Origin: Leptospira vanthielii serovar Holland str. Waz Holland = ATCC 700522
GTDB lineage: Bacteria; Spirochaetota; Leptospiria; Leptospirales; Leptospiraceae
NCBI RefSeq assembly: GCF_000332455.1
Contig: NZ_AOGY02000028.1
Coordinates: 1-64,000, forward strand
DNA length: 64,000 bases
Direction: 5' to 3'
The notes under the pieces were generated by a model that saw nothing but the letters and a program-made list of their open reading frames with translations, was not told where the DNA came from and ran no database searches. Positions 26,853-36,895 of the stretch are shown piece by piece (within the stretch, counting starts at the first letter, position 1; each line of letters starts with the position of its first letter). The position numbers and the translations under genes were made by a program.

Positions 26853-27287
26853 ATGACGATGTCCCTGTCTCAGATTAAAAAGCAGTTTTTCGAATTAAAG
26901 GCACCCAGTTCTTTTCCCATCGGGAATTACAAGGCTGAATGGCTTGGCCCCAAATGGTTCCAGGTCGGCGCTAGTTTCAGTTTGAATTTTATGTCCTTTC
27001 GTCATTGGTGGGGAAAATCTTTTGATGGTTCAGACATCGCCTATAATTTATTTTTACCACCACAAAATCCCGAATTCCAAATGCGTCATCCCATGAATTT
27101 GTCCATTGGGAAGTCGCGGCTTGACGGTAACCCAAGCCTAATTCTGGAATACACAAAAAATGCTCCATTTCCTTGGCCCTATTTCGTTGACGAATTTCGA
27201 GTTTTGAATGAAACGGATTTACTCGGAATGAACTACAGCAAATTAACACCCCAACTGGCGCTCCCTTTTCTCATTAGAAAATCCTAA
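26853..27287 (+). CDS. Uncharacterised small protein
   Basis: I cannot assign this 144-residue soluble protein with confidence. It has no signal peptide. GNYKAEWLGPKWF near residue 23, HWWGKSFDGSDIAYNLF in the middle and FRVLNETDLLGMNYSKL near the C-terminus loosely recall the GXWXG/DUF4334 fold, where a G-x-W-x-G segment, a W-x-GK-F segment and a final LLGM strand occur in that order. It lies 36 bases upstream of the hybrid kinase on the same strand and may be co-transcribed. It diverges from the macroglobulin gene. A second ATG two codons on is equally possible as the start. Confidence 0.55.
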   Translation: MTMSLSQIKKQFFELKAPSSFPIGNYKAEWLGPKWFQVGASFSLNFMSFRHWWGKSFDGSDIAYNLFLPPQNPEFQMRHPMNLSIGKSRLDGNPSLILEYTKNAPFPWPYFVDEFRVLNETDLLGMNYSKLTPQLALPFLIRKS

Positions 27288-27322
27288 TCTAACCTGTTAG
27301 ATCCATAAAAAAGATTCGTCCA

Positions 27323-29710
27323 ATGGAGGGTATGCACCCACCTCCCCCTTCATTGGAAATGCAAATTCTCTCTGCAATGGAGGAGGTAATCTTTTCAGCA
27401 AGTTATCCTGATTTACGAATTCTTTATATAAGCCCTTCTACGGAAACCCTCACCGGGTATCCGGTTGAATACTTCACAAATGAACGCGATGTTTGGCGAG
27501 ATTTAATCCATCTAGATGATCGATCGATCGTAGAACTTGCATTAACCTCTCTAAATGTTGAAGGTAAAATTCGAGTTCGTTATCGCATCCATACAAAAGA
27601 CAAACAGACTAAATTTGTTCAATGCCAAGGTAGATTAATTCGAAACGAGTCAGGAGAAATTCTTCGCTTTGATGGAATCATCTCAGATATTTCTGAGTTA
27701 TTATCTATACAAGATGTTTTTAAAAACGAATCCGTAGAAATCAAAGAACTGTTACTCGAAAATAACATTCTTTTTAATGGAAGCCAGGATTCTATGTTCC
27801 TTGTAGAAGTAATGGAGGATGGAGATTTTGTAATCCGTCGAGTTAATACCGCATACGAAAAATCCACTGGGGTTACTCAATCGTTCATACAAGGAAAAAC
27901 TCCTATTGATTTGTTAGGTGAAAATTTAGGTACACCGATAATCAGGAATTACCGGAATGCACTAAAAGCGAAAACTACAATCTCTTATGAAGAAAGTATT
28001 CCCATGCCTGCAGGTACAAAAATTTGGACTACTGCTCTCACTCCGATTGAAGTGGATGGAAAATTCAAATTTATTGTCGGTGCCAGTAAAGACATTACAG
28101 AACAAAAACGTGCGGAAAATGCTTTAAAAGAATCTAATGAACGTTATGCTTTAATTTTAGAAGTTAGTTCCGATGGTTGGTTTGATTGGGACTTAGTTAA
28201 TGATACGGTCATTTACTCACGTCGCTGGTGGTTAGAATTTGGCAATGATGAATCACCAGATAATACACCCATCAGTTATTGGAAAAGTTTGATCCATCCC
28301 GATGATGTGGATTGGGTAACTGAATTTTTAGAGAACATTCTACTCTCACAAAGAGAAACTTTTGAATTCAGTTTCCAAATGAAAAAAAGAAAAGGGAATT
28401 ATGCTCATGTTTTGTCGCGATGTTATATTCAAAGAGATTCTTCTGGAAATAGAATTAGAATGGTTGGGTCAAATTCCGATCTTACAGAAACCAAAAAAAT
28501 AGAATATACTTTGCGAAAAGCAAAAGAAATGGCAGAAGCAGCAAACATGGCTAAAGGTAATTTTTTAGCCAACATGAGCCACGAAATTAGAACTCCACTT
28601 AACGGAATCATAGGATTCACAGAACTACTACTACACTCTTCGTTAAGTGACGAACAAAAAGAATCCTTACGAAATATCCATCTTTCTGGAAAAAGTTTAT
28701 TATCTTTAGTAAATCAAATTCTTGATTTTTCAAAAATTGATTCGGGAAAGATGGAACTTGAATTGATAAGCACAGATTTGACAGACTTAGTCCAATCCAC
28801 TGTAGATCTTTTCAAAATTTCTGCTGCATCCAAAGCAATCCCTTTAGAACTCCATTTAGATTCGCACTTACCTCGATTTGTTTCCTTGGACCCATTACGA
28901 GTTCGGCAAGTACTCTCCAATTTGATTGGGAATGCAATCAAGTTTACTCACGAGGGAAAAGTAGAAGTTTCGGTAAAAACAATCAAACAAATTGACGACA
29001 TCATTGATATCGAGTTTTCAGTTTCGGATACTGGAATTGGAATCGATGTAAATTCACAAACAAAATTATTTGATTCATTTTCACAAGCAGACACATCGAT
29101 TACTAGGAAGTATGGTGGTACTGGACTTGGTCTCACAATCACAAGTCAACTTATCCAGAAAATGAATTCCCACTTGCGTTTCGACAGTGAACTTGGGAAG
29201 GGGAGTGTATTTAGTTTTGTTTTGTCATTACAAGTAAATGCAACTGGATCAGTATCATCCAACTTATTCGAAGAAAAACAAACATCTCCTGATGAATCGG
29301 TGATCGTTGAAAACAATCTAATTCAAAACGACATTTTGATTGTGGAAGATAATGATTTAAACAAAAAACTATTATCTAAAATGTTATTAAAAAGATATCC
29401 GAATATAAAACTAAGATATGCAATCGACGGTGCAGACGCAGTTAATCAGTTCCAACAAAAGATACCCGATTTGATTTTTATGGACTTACAAATGCCAATT
29501 ATGGATGGTTATACGGCAACGATAGAAATTAGAAAACTTGAAAAAGGATCTAACAAAAAAACTCCAATCATCGCACTAACTGCTGGAGCTTTTTTTTCCG
29601 TAAAAGATACGGCGATGGAATCAGGAATGAATGACTTTCTCACCAAACCAATTTCCGCCGCCGATCTTTACTCTACTATTGAAAAATGGTTATCCTCAGG
29701 CCGCATGTAA
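27323..29710 (+). CDS. Hybrid histidine kinase with three PAS domains and a receiver
   Basis: This is a 795-residue soluble sensor kinase. PAS domains occupy about 10-125, 150-260 and 270-395. HisKA follows with [10 protein letters not shown], phospho-acceptor His420. HATPase_c (about 525-645) has the N box [10 protein letters not shown] and G boxes DTGIGI and GGTGLGLT. The C-terminal receiver has its phospho-acceptor Asp721 in FMDLQMP. No membrane segment is present, so the signal is cytoplasmic (redox, small ligand or gas, through PAS). Its target is probably an unlinked protein, as there is no output domain. The last 15 bases overlap the convergent ahpF gene. The start is uncertain within nine bases because ATG also occurs at 27332. 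Confidence 0.92.
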   Translation: MEGMHPPPPSLEMQILSAMEEVIFSASYPDLRILYISPSTETLTGYPVEYFTNERDVWRDLIHLDDRSIVELALTSLNVEGKIRVRYRIHTKDKQTKFVQCQGRLIRNESGEILRFDGIISDISELLSIQDVFKNESVEIKELLLENNILFNGSQDSMFLVEVMEDGDFVIRRVNTAYEKSTGVTQSFIQGKTPIDLLGENLGTPIIRNYRNALKAKTTISYEESIPMPAGTKIWTTALTPIEVDGKFKFIVGASKDITEQKRAENALKESNERYALILEVSSDGWFDWDLVNDTVIYSRRWWLEFGNDESPDNTPISYWKSLIHPDDVDWVTEFLENILLSQRETFEFSFQMKKRKGNYAHVLSRCYIQRDSSGNRIRMVGSNSDLTETKKIEYTLRKAKEMAEAANMAKGNFLANMSHEIRTPLNGIIGFTELLLHSSLSDEQKESLRNIHLSGKSLLSLVNQILDFSKIDSGKMELELISTDLTDLVQSTVDLFKISAASKAIPLELHLDSHLPRFVSLDPLRVRQVLSNLIGNAIKFTHEGKVEVSVKTIKQIDDIIDIEFSVSDTGIGIDVNSQTKLFDSFSQADTSITRKYGGTGLGLTITSQLIQKMNSHLRFDSELGKGSVFSFVLSLQVNATGSVSSNLFEEKQTSPDESVIVENNLIQNDILIVEDNDLNKKLLSKMLLKRYPNIKLRYAIDGADAVNQFQQKIPDLIFMDLQMPIMDGYTATIEIRKLEKGSNKKTPIIALTAGAFFSVKDTAMESGMNDFLTKPISAADLYSTIEKWLSSGRM

Positions 29711-31255
29711 AAGATACTCAAAAGCACTGATGGCAGCTTTTGCTCCCTCACCCATGGCGATGATAATTTGTTTGTAAGGAGTGTTTGTCACATCTCCACA
29801 AGCAAAAACTCCATCTACATTAGTTTTACATTTTTCATCGACGAGTATTTCGCCAAACCGATTGGTAGCCACTAAATCCTTCACAAAACTACTGTTTGGT
29901 ACAAGTCCGATCTGAACAAAAACTCCATCAAGGGGAATGGTTTCTGACTTTTCTGAACTTCTATCTTTATAAGTAAGCCCAGTGACCTTCTCTGTATTGT
30001 TTTGAATTTCCATAGTTTGTGCTTTGACCAAAGTTTTGATATTCGAAGACTGAGCCACTTTGTCGAGTAACACTTGGTCGGCATTCAACCTATCACCAAA
30101 CTCAATCAAGGTGACTGATTTCACGATTCCACTGAGATCCAGTGCTGCTTCTACACCGGAGTTTCCTCCACCAACCACTGCCACATCCTTATCTTTAAAA
30201 AACGGACCATCACAATGTGGACAATAGGCAACCCCTTTCCCAATAAAATCTTTTTCACCAGGAACATTGAGTTCACGCCATTTTGCACCGGTAGATAGAA
30301 TTACTGTTTTTGTAACAATACGTTCTCCGGTATTCAAATGAATAGTTTTTAAATCCCCAGATTCAATTTTTAAAACGCGGACATTTTCTTTTTTTCGAAT
30401 TTGGTTTTTCTCCAATTGTTCTGACAATACATGGGTGAGTTCTGGTCCTGTTGTATAAGGAATGGATATAATATTTTCTATCCCTAAAGTGTCCTTCACT
30501 TGACCACCTAACCTATCAGCAATGACGAGGGTTTTTAATCCTTTCCGTGCAGAATACACTGCTGCTGTTACACCAGAGGGACCTCCACCAATCACCGTTA
30601 CGTCATAAATATCGGATGGATTGGTGGTATTGGAATTTTTTTCTTTTGTTTCAGGAACAGAATACAATTCCAAAAGTTTATCGAAGATAACGGATGCTTC
30701 TGCTTTTCCTGAAAGGAATCGTTTTCCATTTAGAAAAACTGCGGGAACTCCTTGGATATTTTTTTCTTTTACAAGATCTGGATACATGGCCCCGTCGATC
30801 ATGTTATGCGAAATGAAAGGATTCACGAGGGCAAAACTATTAAGTGTTTGAACCACTTCGGGACAGTTATGACAATCAAGAGAAATAAAAGTTTCAAAGT
30901 GTAAGTTTTCTTTTAGTTTAGATACAGCAGAAAGAATACCTTCTTCCAATTTGATCGGGTTTCCACCGGACTGAAGAATTGCTAAAATCAATGATGTAAA
31001 TTCATGGCCCATAGGAATTCCTGAAAATTCAATTCCTGTTGGTTTTCCTTCTGATAGAATGGAAAAAAGAAGACCATCATTTTTATCCGCAGAATGTTCT
31101 AAAGAAATCTGAGAACTTAAAGAGACGATATCATCTAAAAACTCAATCAGCTCCTCTCGTTTTTCATGATCTCCCGAAAACAATCGTATGTTCACTGGAT
31201 TTTTTATTCTTTCGAAGTATTGTTTTACTTGTTCTTTTGTTGATTCATCTAACAT
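29696..31255 (-). CDS. ahpF: Alkyl hydroperoxide reductase subunit F
   Basis: This 519-residue flavoprotein re-reduces AhpC with NAD(P)H. The N-terminal double thioredoxin-fold domain has the redox pair Cys128/Cys131 (DCHNCPEV). The thioredoxin-reductase-like part has the FAD motif [16 protein letters not shown] (221 on), the active disulfide Cys345/Cys348 (YCPHCDG), the NAD(P) motif [15 protein letters not shown] and the C-terminal FAD motif GVFACGDVT. The length fits AhpF (about 520). GGGAGG precedes the ATG. It follows ahpC on the same strand after 44 bases that contain a hairpin, so the two are probably co-transcribed at different levels. Confidence 0.96.
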   Translation of the reverse strand: MLDESTKEQVKQYFERIKNPVNIRLFSGDHEKREELIEFLDDIVSLSSQISLEHSADKNDGLLFSILSEGKPTGIEFSGIPMGHEFTSLILAILQSGGNPIKLEEGILSAVSKLKENLHFETFISLDCHNCPEVVQTLNSFALVNPFISHNMIDGAMYPDLVKEKNIQGVPAVFLNGKRFLSGKAEASVIFDKLLELYSVPETKEKNSNTTNPSDIYDVTVIGGGPSGVTAAVYSARKGLKTLVIADRLGGQVKDTLGIENIISIPYTTGPELTHVLSEQLEKNQIRKKENVRVLKIESGDLKTIHLNTGERIVTKTVILSTGAKWRELNVPGEKDFIGKGVAYCPHCDGPFFKDKDVAVVGGGNSGVEAALDLSGIVKSVTLIEFGDRLNADQVLLDKVAQSSNIKTLVKAQTMEIQNNTEKVTGLTYKDRSSEKSETIPLDGVFVQIGLVPNSSFVKDLVATNRFGEILVDEKCKTNVDGVFACGDVTNTPYKQIIIAMGEGAKAAISAFEYLLHAA

Positions 31256-31269
31256 AATAACCTCCCGAT

Positions 31270-31293
31270 TTAGGCGGGTTTTATCCCGCCTAA
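31270..31293 (-). promoter_or_regulatory. Intercistronic hairpin between ahpC and ahpF
   Basis: TTAGGCGGG (31270-31278) and CCCGCCTAA (31285-31293) are perfect 9-bp arms around six bases. The hairpin lies between the ahpC stop and the ahpF ribosome binding site and has no T tract on the minus strand. It is likely a partial terminator or a 3'-end stabiliser that keeps ahpC mRNA above ahpF mRNA. Confidence 0.6.
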
Positions 31294-31299
31294 CTTAGT

Positions 31300-31863
31300 T
31301 TAGATTTTTCCTACCAAGTCAAGGCCTGGTTTCAAAGTGGAATTACCTGGTTTCCATTTTGCAGGACAAACTTCGCCGTCATTGTTTGCAACGTACTGGG
31401 CTGCTTGTACCTTACGAACGAGTTCTTCTGCGGAACGTCCAATCCCAAGATCATGGATCTCAGCAGTTTTGATCACACCTTCTGGGTTCACCACAAATGT
31501 TCCTCGAAGTGCTTGACCATCTTCTTCAATCATAATTCCAAATCCTCTAGTGATCTTTCCGGAAGCATCACCTAACATTGGGAATTTTATTTTTTTGATA
31601 GTATCACTTGCTTCGTGCCAAGCTTTGTGAACAAAGTGTGTGTCAGTAGAAACGGAATACACTTCCACTCCCATTTTTTGGAGTTCAGCATAATAGTCTG
31701 CTACGTCGCCAAGTTCCGTTGGACAAACGAAGGTAAAATCCGCCGGGTAAAAGACAAAAACGGACCATTTTCCGAGGACATCTTTTTTGCTAATTTTTTT
31801 GAAAGCACCGTTATGGAAAGCTTCCGTGGTAAAGTCAGGAATTTGAGTGTTGATATTGGACAT
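31300..31863 (-). CDS. ahpC: Peroxiredoxin AhpC
   Basis: This 187-residue 2-Cys peroxiredoxin reduces hydrogen peroxide, organic peroxides and peroxynitrite. The peroxidatic Cys47 is in FTFVCPTEL and the resolving Cys166 in EVCPAKW. YPADFTFVCPTELGD is the family signature. The length equals E. coli AhpC. A very strong ribosome binding site (AAGGAGGA) precedes the ATG, in keeping with high expression. Order on the minus strand is oxyR, ahpC, ahpF, and the 106 bases between oxyR and ahpC hold a candidate OxyR site. AhpF next door is the expected reductant. Confidence 0.97.
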   Translation of the reverse strand: MSNINTQIPDFTTEAFHNGAFKKISKKDVLGKWSVFVFYPADFTFVCPTELGDVADYYAELQKMGVEVYSVSTDTHFVHKAWHEASDTIKKIKFPMLGDASGKITRGFGIMIEEDGQALRGTFVVNPEGVIKTAEIHDLGIGRSAEELVRKVQAAQYVANNDGEVCPAKWKPGNSTLKPGLDLVGKI

Positions 31864-31903
31864 TGAATATCCTCCTTTGTTGTTAAGAAGAATATACTCG
31901 AAA

Positions 31904-31956
31904 ATAGATCATTTGTAAAATAAATACTATAAATGATCAGATTTATAAAAGCTATC
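31904..31956 (-). promoter_or_regulatory. Candidate OxyR binding region upstream of ahpC
   Basis: Inverted arms GATCATTT (31907-31914) and AAATGATC (31931-31938) lie in the oxyR-ahpC gap. ATAG or CTAT tetramers, the half-site core known for OxyR, occur at 31904-31907, 31926-31929 and 31952-31955. The region is 40 to 95 bases upstream of the ahpC start, suitable for activation. The consensus match is partial and was judged by eye. Confidence 0.5.
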
Positions 31957-31969
31957 GAAAGATTTTAAT

Positions 31970-32887
31970 CTAATCTTGGTTTAAAGACACACCGATGATT
32001 TTAAATTTTTCTCTAGAATAGTATTCTTTGGGAATCACACCAAGAATAAGACTTGTTAGTTTTTTTAAAATTTTGGTTTTGTAAAATCCCTTTTTATATA
32101 CCAAACTGATCTCCCGCGCAGGCTCTGGGGAATCAAAAGGAACAATCCGATCCGAGGTTTTTTCGACAGAGAGTTTGGGCAAAAGGGTAACACCTATCCC
32201 CATATCCACCATACGTTTCAGGGTTTCCACGCTTCCACTTTCAATTTTTGCAAGCGAGTTACGGTTACATATTTTTAGGGACTGGTGGCGAAAACAATGC
32301 TCTTCTCCAAGCACGAGTAAAGGATACTTTTCGATATGTTTCATGGAAACAGATGCAGATTTTTCTTTGGTATTTTTTGGATAGTATACTACAAAGGGTT
32401 CATAATATAGCGGGTGTTCGACGATATTTGGAATTTTAAGTGGGGTTGCGAGAATCCCTAAATCAATTTCCTCTGATTCCAATTTTTCAAGAATTGTTAG
32501 AGTAGGTAATTCCGAAATTCGAAAGTTTACTTTAGAAAATTCGGTCTGTAAACTCTGGTAAATAGACGGAATCAAATAATTACTTACAGTTGGAATGATT
32601 CCAATAGAAATACTTCCAGCTGGTTCATCCTTCCACTGACCGGCAATTTCATAGAGTTTGTCAGCCTCTTTTAAAGTATTTTTGGCCTGATCGACAACGG
32701 CTTTCCCTAATTTGGTTGTAATGACTGGATTTTTCTTTCGATCGAACAATTCAAAACCAAGTTCCTGTTCCACTTTTTGAATTTGTAAACTCAACGTAGG
32801 TTGTGCAACTAAACAATGTTCGGCGGCTTTTGCAAAACTTTTGAACTGATCCAAAGCAACGATGTATCGAAGTTGAGTGATTGTCAT
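31970..32887 (-). CDS. oxyR: LysR family peroxide sensor OxyR
   Basis: This 305-residue LysR regulator has the N-terminal winged helix at 1-60 (FAKAAEHCLVAQPTLSLQI) and a substrate-type sensor domain from about 90. The redox pair is clear: Cys198 and Cys207 in HCFRHQSLKIC have the same nine-residue spacing and context as Cys199/Cys208 of E. coli OxyR. This supports true peroxide sensing by disulfide formation. It lies directly upstream of ahpC on the same strand and diverges from the SpoIIE phosphatase gene, 92 bases away. It probably activates ahpCF. Confidence 0.94.
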   Translation of the reverse strand: MTITQLRYIVALDQFKSFAKAAEHCLVAQPTLSLQIQKVEQELGFELFDRKKNPVITTKLGKAVVDQAKNTLKEADKLYEIAGQWKDEPAGSISIGIIPTVSNYLIPSIYQSLQTEFSKVNFRISELPTLTILEKLESEEIDLGILATPLKIPNIVEHPLYYEPFVVYYPKNTKEKSASVSMKHIEKYPLLVLGEEHCFRHQSLKICNRNSLAKIESGSVETLKRMVDMGIGVTLLPKLSVEKTSDRIVPFDSPEPAREISLVYKKGFYKTKILKKLTSLILGVIPKEYYSREKFKIIGVSLNQD

Positions 32888-32979
32888 TTAGCTTCTCTCC
32901 AAAAAATTTACTAAACTATGTGAGAGATTGAAAATCAACTTGCATTCTCTCTTTATACAACTATCTTTAGCCGATAGTG

Positions 32980-34905
32980 ATGAGATCCCTCTCATTTATT
33001 TTCCCCATTTTGCTTACCGCGGTTTTTTCGCTTTCTTCGGAACCACTAAAAGTAAGTTCAGATTACCTAACGACCCTGTCGCAAGGCTGGACATTTACGT
33101 CCCAAGGCGAAACAAAACCAATCCAAGTCGGAAAAGGTCTCTCTTTGCAAGGAATGAACCCGCCAGTTCACGGGTCTTACAAAACCAATTTTTACTACGA
33201 ACCAAACAACAAACCACTTGGTATCTACTTAGACCGGGTCCAAGAGGTCGACAAACTTTTTGTCAATGGTGTTTTGTTAGGAGAAACCGGTAGTGTCTCT
33301 GCGGATGGATTGTATTCTCCCAACTGGTATTACAAACGTTTGTATTTTATACCTAGTTCTGTTCTTAAAGTAAACGAAGTCAACGAACTAGAACTAGAAA
33401 TTCATTTTCGGAACAAAACCTTTCAAGGGGGACTATTCCGAAAAATTCCCGTTATGGGAAACTACGAACAATTACAAGAATTCATTATCAAAGAAGATGG
33501 GAGAGATTTTTGTTTTATCATGTTGTTTTTTGGAATTGGAGCTTACCAAATTTTCTCCATAGTATTAAAAAGACAGGTAAAAGCCAATTTTTACCTTTTA
33601 TTGTCTACACTAATATTTGTTATGTGGAGACTTCCTTTATTAAACATTAGTTATACATATACAAATTTTTCTTTTTTCTTTTGGTTAAAGGTTTTTTTTA
33701 CAGCTCAAACTTTACTTCCTGTTTCCATCTTTTTATTTAGTTATTCTTTATTCCAAACCAAATTCCACCTAAAAGAAAGGTTGTTAGTGTTTTTCCTTCT
33801 CTGTCTGGCCTTTGTGCAAACTTGGGAAATCCAAATTCCTACGAGGATTTTACTACTCCGAATTTGGGAATTTTCTTTGTTGTTAGTTGTCTTCTTTATC
33901 ATCCGAGGGGTCATTCGAGCTGCGAAAGCAAAAAAAGCAGAAGCTTACTTTTTAGCTGTCGGATTTATTTCTATCTGTATTGGTGCCACTATTGATATCA
34001 TCATCGATGTAACTTCAGGAAAAAATATCTATTTAACACAATATGGTTTTTTAATTCTGATGATTCTTTCAGGAGTTGCCATCTCTTACCGACATGCAAA
34101 AAATGAAAAAGAACTTTCGATACTAACAAAGGATTTGGAGATTCGTGTCCGCGAAAGAACCATCGAACTTAGAGAAAAAAATCAGGATTTAGAACAAGAC
34201 TTATTCTTTGCTTCTCAACTCCAAAGTTATCTTTTACCGAAAGAACATCCCAATACAATCGGGATTCGAATCCATACCACCTACCTTCCTATGAAACAAG
34301 TGGGAGGGGATTTGTACGACTGGGTAGAACTTGATGACCATCGCCTGCTTTTGTTAATTGCTGACGTAGCCGGACACGGTGTTCCCGCTGCCTTTGTATC
34401 TTCCATGGTAAAGGTACAATTTAGAGAATCAACAAAAAACATCAACTCACCCAAAGATGTTTTAGAGCACATGAACCAAGCCTTGACATCACTTGTCAGT
34501 AGATATTTTATTACGGCTTGTTGTGCACTCATTGATACAAATGAAAAAACCATCACTTTCTCGTCGGCAGGACATCCCAATCCCCTCATTTACAATCGAG
34601 TCGCAGGAAAATTCGAATTTATGCATATAAGAGGGCCAATCATTGGATGGCGAGAGTCCTTTACTTATGGAGAATGGACTCATAAAATGGAAATCGGTGA
34701 TCGGTATTTCTTTTTCACAGATGGAGTGACAGAAGCTCGTGCAGAAAATAAATTGTTTGGTGAAAGCAAAATACTTGATCTACTAGAGAGAGGAAAAGAC
34801 AAGGATATAAAAACATTGTCTCAAGATATCATTGTTCAAATATCGAAATTTTCAGAAGAAGAACTCAAAGACGATGTCACTTTTTTCTTTATTGATGTAA
34901 CATAA
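32980..34905 (+). CDS. 7TM sensor with SpoIIE-type PP2C phosphatase domain
   Basis: This is a 641-residue membrane signalling protein. A signal peptide (1-19) precedes an extracytoplasmic jelly-roll domain of about 150 residues resembling the galactose-binding-like fold (LGIYLDRVQEVDKLFVNG). Seven membrane helices (about 180-375) and a coiled coil rich in Glu/Arg follow. The SpoIIE domain (about 410-640) has the metal Asp residues in GGDLYDW, IADVAGHGVPAA, FFTDGVTEA and LKDDVTF. Such phosphatases dephosphorylate anti-anti-sigma (STAS) proteins in partner-switching. The ATG at 32980 is preferred over the adjacent GTG. The next gene, a LytTR regulator, starts nine bases on. Confidence 0.88.
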   Translation: MRSLSFIFPILLTAVFSLSSEPLKVSSDYLTTLSQGWTFTSQGETKPIQVGKGLSLQGMNPPVHGSYKTNFYYEPNNKPLGIYLDRVQEVDKLFVNGVLLGETGSVSADGLYSPNWYYKRLYFIPSSVLKVNEVNELELEIHFRNKTFQGGLFRKIPVMGNYEQLQEFIIKEDGRDFCFIMLFFGIGAYQIFSIVLKRQVKANFYLLLSTLIFVMWRLPLLNISYTYTNFSFFFWLKVFFTAQTLLPVSIFLFSYSLFQTKFHLKERLLVFFLLCLAFVQTWEIQIPTRILLLRIWEFSLLLVVFFIIRGVIRAAKAKKAEAYFLAVGFISICIGATIDIIIDVTSGKNIYLTQYGFLILMILSGVAISYRHAKNEKELSILTKDLEIRVRERTIELREKNQDLEQDLFFASQLQSYLLPKEHPNTIGIRIHTTYLPMKQVGGDLYDWVELDDHRLLLLIADVAGHGVPAAFVSSMVKVQFRESTKNINSPKDVLEHMNQALTSLVSRYFITACCALIDTNEKTITFSSAGHPNPLIYNRVAGKFEFMHIRGPIIGWRESFTYGEWTHKMEIGDRYFFFTDGVTEARAENKLFGESKILDLLERGKDKDIKTLSQDIIVQISKFSEEELKDDVTFFFIDVT

Positions 34906-34914
34906 ATTAAACCC

Positions 34915-35652
34915 ATGGACTCCTCCACCTATTCAGTTCTGATCATCGAAGATGAATATCCTGCAAGGATGCTCATGATGGATTACATTATGAACTGTTC
35001 CGAGTTAAAACTTGCAGGGATAGCGGAAAGCGGTGACAAAGCACTGCACCTTCTCCAAGAAAAACAATTTGATTTAGTTTTTATGGACATCAACCTTCCT
35101 GCTGTCAATGGAATGGATATTTTAAGAAAAGAACATAACAAATCCACTTTTTTTATAATCACCACTGCTTATAGCGAACATGCTGTCGAAGCCTTTGATT
35201 TAGATGCGACCGACTATTTACTTAAACCCTTTTCCTTTGAAAGATTTCGAAAGTCTGTTGATAAAGCCTTACGTTTTCTGCAGGAATCAAAACAAATCAA
35301 AAACTCTTCTAAGGAAAAGTTAACCAATCTCAAAATCCAGTCAGATTCTGCTGTGTTTCTTTTGCCTTTTCAAGACATCCAATTCATTTCTGCAAATAAC
35401 AAAAGTTGCGTGATCCATACATCACAAAAGGACTACGAAACTGCAAAATTACTTAAGGAAATTGAAGAAAAGTTACCATCCACACAATTCATTCGAATCC
35501 ATAAAGGTTTTTTAGTTAATTTGGATTATGTGACAAGTCTTCGTTATGACAAGGGTGGATCCTATACCATCCAACTAAAAAACGAGGATGAAACCACCCT
35601 CCCTGTTGGCCGTTCTTTTGCTCAAAATCTAAAAGAAGCACTTAAATTGTAA
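34915..35652 (+). CDS. LytTR family response regulator
   Basis: This is a 245-residue response regulator. The receiver (1-125) has the phospho-acceptor Asp58 in FMDINLP, acidic residues in IIEDEYP, and the conserved Lys in YLLKPF. The C-terminal LytTR DNA-binding domain (about 140-245) has FIRIHKGFLVNLDYV. Such proteins are usually paired with LytS-type kinases. A LytS-type kinase ends this same gene block at 41567-43483, so the pair brackets the TonB transport genes and probably regulates them. It is likely co-transcribed with the preceding SpoIIE phosphatase (nine-base gap). Confidence 0.93.
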   Translation: MDSSTYSVLIIEDEYPARMLMMDYIMNCSELKLAGIAESGDKALHLLQEKQFDLVFMDINLPAVNGMDILRKEHNKSTFFIITTAYSEHAVEAFDLDATDYLLKPFSFERFRKSVDKALRFLQESKQIKNSSKEKLTNLKIQSDSAVFLLPFQDIQFISANNKSCVIHTSQKDYETAKLLKEIEEKLPSTQFIRIHKGFLVNLDYVTSLRYDKGGSYTIQLKNEDETTLPVGRSFAQNLKEALKL

Positions 35653-35666
35653 TTAATTCAGATTTC

Positions 35667-35696
35667 ACTCCGGAATATGTAGCGTTCATTCCGAGT
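35667..35696 (+). repeat. Inverted repeat after the LytTR gene, with GTT-containing repeats downstream
   Basis: ACTCCGGAAT (35667-35676) and ATTCCGAGT (35688-35696) pair with one bulged C. The 126-base gap (35653-35778) is the only one in the block large enough for a promoter. Several GTT-containing short repeats follow (35684, 35695, 35713, 35730), recalling LytTR boxes but without the usual two-turn spacing. It could be a weak terminator or an operator. Confidence 0.35.
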
Positions 35697-35778
35697 TAAG
35701 TAGTTAATCATCGTTAGTATAATTATTCCGTTGACCAAACCCATAAAAATGGGATTTGGACACAGACGGAGTCTTTTT

Positions 35779-36150
35779 ATGAAACATTTTTTTGCCACTA
35801 TCAGTATCTTTCTTTTGTTTTTAGGTTTAGTCAATTGTGCCTCTTCTTCCGTTGGAATCGCTACAAGCAACAAACCGATCCCAAACACACCTTACGAAAC
35901 AGTGAAAACTGTAGAGAAAACCTTTACATGGTATGCGCTAGACTTTATCATCTTTGGTCTGCCATTCACAGAGCCACCTATTACTGATTTATACGAAAGA
36001 GTTATGGAAGAGGATGCTGGAGACGCACTCGTTAACATTCGTTACTGGAACGACAAATCTATTTTTGGTCCATTAACACGTTATCGATTCACTATCAAAG
36101 GTGACTTAGTTCGTTTTCCATCACAATCAACGATTAAAAGCAAAAAATAG
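35779..36150 (+). CDS. Small TRL-like lipoprotein
   Basis: This is a 123-residue lipoprotein. I start at the ATG at 35779 because GGAG lies eight bases upstream and a signal peptide ending LGLVNC follows (Cys18 or so); upstream codons of the open frame look non-coding. The mature part contains GIATSNKPIPNTPYETV, DALVNIRYWND and GPLTRYRFTIKGDLVRF, which resemble small TRL-like lipoproteins. It is the first gene after the only promoter-sized gap of the block and is followed after eight bases by a second small lipoprotein of similar design. Confidence 0.75.
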   Translation: MKHFFATISIFLLFLGLVNCASSSVGIATSNKPIPNTPYETVKTVEKTFTWYALDFIIFGLPFTEPPITDLYERVMEEDAGDALVNIRYWNDKSIFGPLTRYRFTIKGDLVRFPSQSTIKSKK

Positions 36151-36158
36151 TATCAAGA

Positions 36159-36557
36159 ATGAAAACCTCTATTCTCAAATTCTTTATAAGTTTCATGTCG
36201 GCCTTAATCATGGCGGTGGGCTGTATCGGATCCCATGTCCCTAAAGAAATTCATTTATTTGATTCGGCGACAGTTGTCCGTTCCACAGAATATAAAATTC
36301 TCGGCAAAGGTAAAGGACAAGACTCTGCTTTCTATTTACTCGGAATGTTTCCCGTCACAAAAGCACCTAATGTAGAATTGGCGATGAGTCAAATTTTAGA
36401 GAAATATCCCACTGGAAAAACTTTAATCAATATAAAAATCCAGAGAGAAGATAAAGCTTATTTTCCGCTTGGACTAGTAACCGTGGTAAACGTAACTGCG
36501 GATGTAGTTGGCCAACCAGAAGAGACGGAAACACCTGGAACCAAAGGTACGAAATGA
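36159..36557 (+). CDS. Small lipoprotein, second of three
   Basis: This 132-residue protein has a signal peptide ending AVGC (Cys22). The mature part, with TEYKILGKGKGQDSAFYLLG, PVTKAPNVELAMSQIL and GKTLINIKI, has the same order as the preceding gene (a GK-rich strand, a hydrophobic FYLLGMFP segment, a helix, then ALVNI/TLINI). A distant paralog with a TRL-like fold is therefore likely. The tail (EETETPGTKGTK) is low complexity. The stop overlaps the next gene by four bases. The function is unknown; operon position suggests help with the TonB-dependent receptor. Confidence 0.72.
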   Translation: MKTSILKFFISFMSALIMAVGCIGSHVPKEIHLFDSATVVRSTEYKILGKGKGQDSAFYLLGMFPVTKAPNVELAMSQILEKYPTGKTLINIKIQREDKAYFPLGLVTVVNVTADVVGQPEETETPGTKGTK

Positions 36558-36895
36558 AACGCTTAACAGGTATCAGTTTATTCTTCATCGCACTTACTAT
36601 CAATTGTGGACCAGGTATTGATCGAATAGATACGAACGATGCACAAAGCCAAGTGTATGCTGCTGCGAAATTTGCTTCCGAAAAATGTGGGAATCCCATT
36701 CCCAATCCACCTTTGTTAGTCCTGAATAAACCAATCCAAAGAAATTTGGATTTGTGTACGATTGCGATTACACGTACAGAATGTCCTTTTCTTGGATATC
36801 CTTTACCCTGTACGCTCATTTATCTCGAACAAGAAACGGGAGATATCCCTTGGTATTTAAACTTCAATGAAATCAGCAAAACTCAAATTAAATAA
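36554..36895 (+). CDS. Small lipoprotein, third of three
   Basis: This 113-residue protein has a short signal peptide ending LTINC (Cys18). The mature protein has four further cysteines (SEKCGNP, LDLCTIAITRTECP, LPCTL), enough for two disulfides. No family is recognised. It overlaps the previous gene by four bases (ATGA). Its last 29 bases overlap the start of the TonB-dependent receptor gene in another frame, so translation of all these genes is linked. A periplasmic or outer-membrane accessory role is inferred from position only. Confidence 0.7.
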   Translation: MKRLTGISLFFIALTINCGPGIDRIDTNDAQSQVYAAAKFASEKCGNPIPNPPLLVLNKPIQRNLDLCTIAITRTECPFLGYPLPCTLIYLEQETGDIPWYLNFNEISKTQIK

